From contig DXOJ01000110.1 in assembly GCA_019412865.1 (NCBI GenBank), positions 1-8,354 of the forward strand: DNA of 8,354 nucleotides. Reading direction: 5' to 3'. Position 1 is the first letter of the stretch; every line of letters starts with the position of its first letter. Shown one piece after another: positions 8,160-8,354 of the stretch. The position numbers were made by a program, and so were the translations under genes. Source of the stretch: Bacteroides sp. GTDB taxonomy: Bacteria > Bacteroidota > Bacteroidia > Bacteroidales > Bacteroidaceae. The notes beneath the pieces are model-generated. The model was not told the DNA's origin. It searched no databases and saw only the letters and a list, made by a program, of their open reading frames with translations.

Positions 8160-8250
8160 AGAAATTAAGGATGATGGCAATAGGAGTTGCCATTTTTCAC
8201 AAAGGTTTTTAAAGAGCGGGAAAGTATTGGTCGTATTTTCTCGCTTTTTC
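8160..8250 (+). ncRNA. Candidate cis-antisense small RNA over the susC leader (DonS-like)
   Basis: A compact plus-strand unit of about 90 nt fits a small RNA gene. A Bacteroides-type promoter at 8122-8153 sits just upstream. The body holds a perfect 7-bp hairpin (8174-8180 with 8187-8193, loop TAGGAG), and the unit ends in a strong intrinsic terminator (8211-8249). It lies entirely in the anti-sigma/susC gap and is complementary to the expected 5' leader of the susC mRNA. This is the arrangement described for DonS and related PUL-linked antisense RNAs in Bacteroides, which repress ECF-sigma-controlled susC operons. Promoter, hairpins and position are seen in the sequence. The transcript and its repressive role are inferred. 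A start site near 8160 is an estimate. Confidence 0.6.
8211..8249 (+). terminator. Intrinsic terminator of the antisense RNA
   Basis: AAAGAGCGGGAAA (8211-8223) pairs with TTTCTCGCTTTTT (8237-8249) across a 13-base loop. The GC-rich core is flanked by an A run before and a T run (8245-8249) after. Two pairs, 8219/8241 and 8214/8246, are G-U wobbles only in plus-strand RNA and become A-C mismatches on the minus strand. This supports a plus-strand terminator rather than one for the susC transcript, which must read through this segment. Confidence 0.65.
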
Positions 8251-8309
8251 ATGTTTATTCGCAGAATTATACCATAGGCTATCTGTTTTTAAGGTTTTAC
8301 AAATGTTTA

Positions 8310-8354
8310 TTATCTCACTATTATATTTTTTCCGATACGTTCATAACTAAAAGA
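8310..8354 (-). CDS. 3' end of a probable FecR-like anti-sigma factor (partial)
   Basis: A minus-strand frame enters from the right edge and ends at TAA (8310-8312), giving the 14 residues SFSYERIGKNIIVR. This fits the end of the C-terminal domain (DUF4974) of FecR-like anti-sigma factors, which usually close with a strand pattern of the kind F-x-Y-x-I-x-G-x-x-I-x-I. The location, directly upstream of an STN-containing SusC on the same strand, is where such genes normally lie. The fragment is too short for certainty. A second open frame from the edge, ending at TAA further left in another register, gives only a short, unremarkable tail. Confidence 0.45.
   Translation of the reverse strand, partial: SFSYERIGKNIIVR

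Noticed and set aside
8050..8277. 75-aa plus-strand open frame covering the susC 5' end and the leader
   Set aside because: It runs antisense through the susC signal peptide region and then through the sRNA hairpins and terminator. It shows no recognisable domain or signal, and its composition follows the opposite strand. The RNA explanation accounts for the segment better.
8266..8303. Possible susC promoter: TATAAT on the minus strand at 8271-8266, or TTTG (8303-8300) with TAGCCTAT 18 bases on
   Set aside because: TATAAT is not the Bacteroides -7 consensus and has no partner box. The TTTG pair has the wrong spacing and a poor -7 box. The operon is probably read by an ECF sigma factor whose motif I cannot recognise, so no promoter is called.

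Overview
The window looks like a piece of a Bacteroides-type (Bacteroidales) chromosome. It is AT-rich, start codons lack clear Shine-Dalgarno sequences, the one convincing promoter fits the Bacteroides TTTG / TAnnTTTG pattern, and the genes form a textbook SusC/SusD polysaccharide utilization locus (PUL). All recognised protein genes are on the minus strand and read from right to left.

Layout, in transcription order. At the right edge (8310-8354) are what appear to be the last 14 codons of a FecR-like anti-sigma factor. A 163-bp gap follows. It contains a candidate antisense small RNA on the plus strand (about 8160-8250), with its own promoter overlapping the susC start and a strong intrinsic terminator. 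Then come a 1111-aa SusC-type TonB-dependent transporter with an N-terminal STN signalling domain (8146-4811), a SusD-like lipoprotein (4798-3251), a GH18 endoglycosidase-like lipoprotein (3229-2123), a DUF1735 + LamG lipoprotein (2112-913) and a short DUF1735-like lipoprotein (889-356). Spacings of 10-23 nt between these five genes indicate one operon. The last 355 bases hold no gene. They contain a long near-perfect hairpin (249-292), a third copy of part of its arm (336-348) and a weak plus-strand terminator-like hairpin.

How the parts work together (inference from family knowledge). The GH18 enzyme and the two DUF1735 lipoproteins would sit on the cell surface, bind a GlcNAc-containing glycan (most likely host N-glycans) and cut it internally. 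SusD and SusC would then import the released oligosaccharide. The STN domain on SusC and the anti-sigma remnant upstream indicate ECF sigma/anti-sigma trans-envelope control, in which substrate occupancy of SusC releases the sigma factor. The antisense RNA over the susC leader matches the arrangement described for DonS and related PUL-associated cis-encoded RNAs in Bacteroides, and would repress the operon. The closest known design is the N-glycan PUL type (the BT3983-3987 locus of B. thetaiotaomicron and the don locus of B. fragilis), although gene order and sequence differ and no search could be run.
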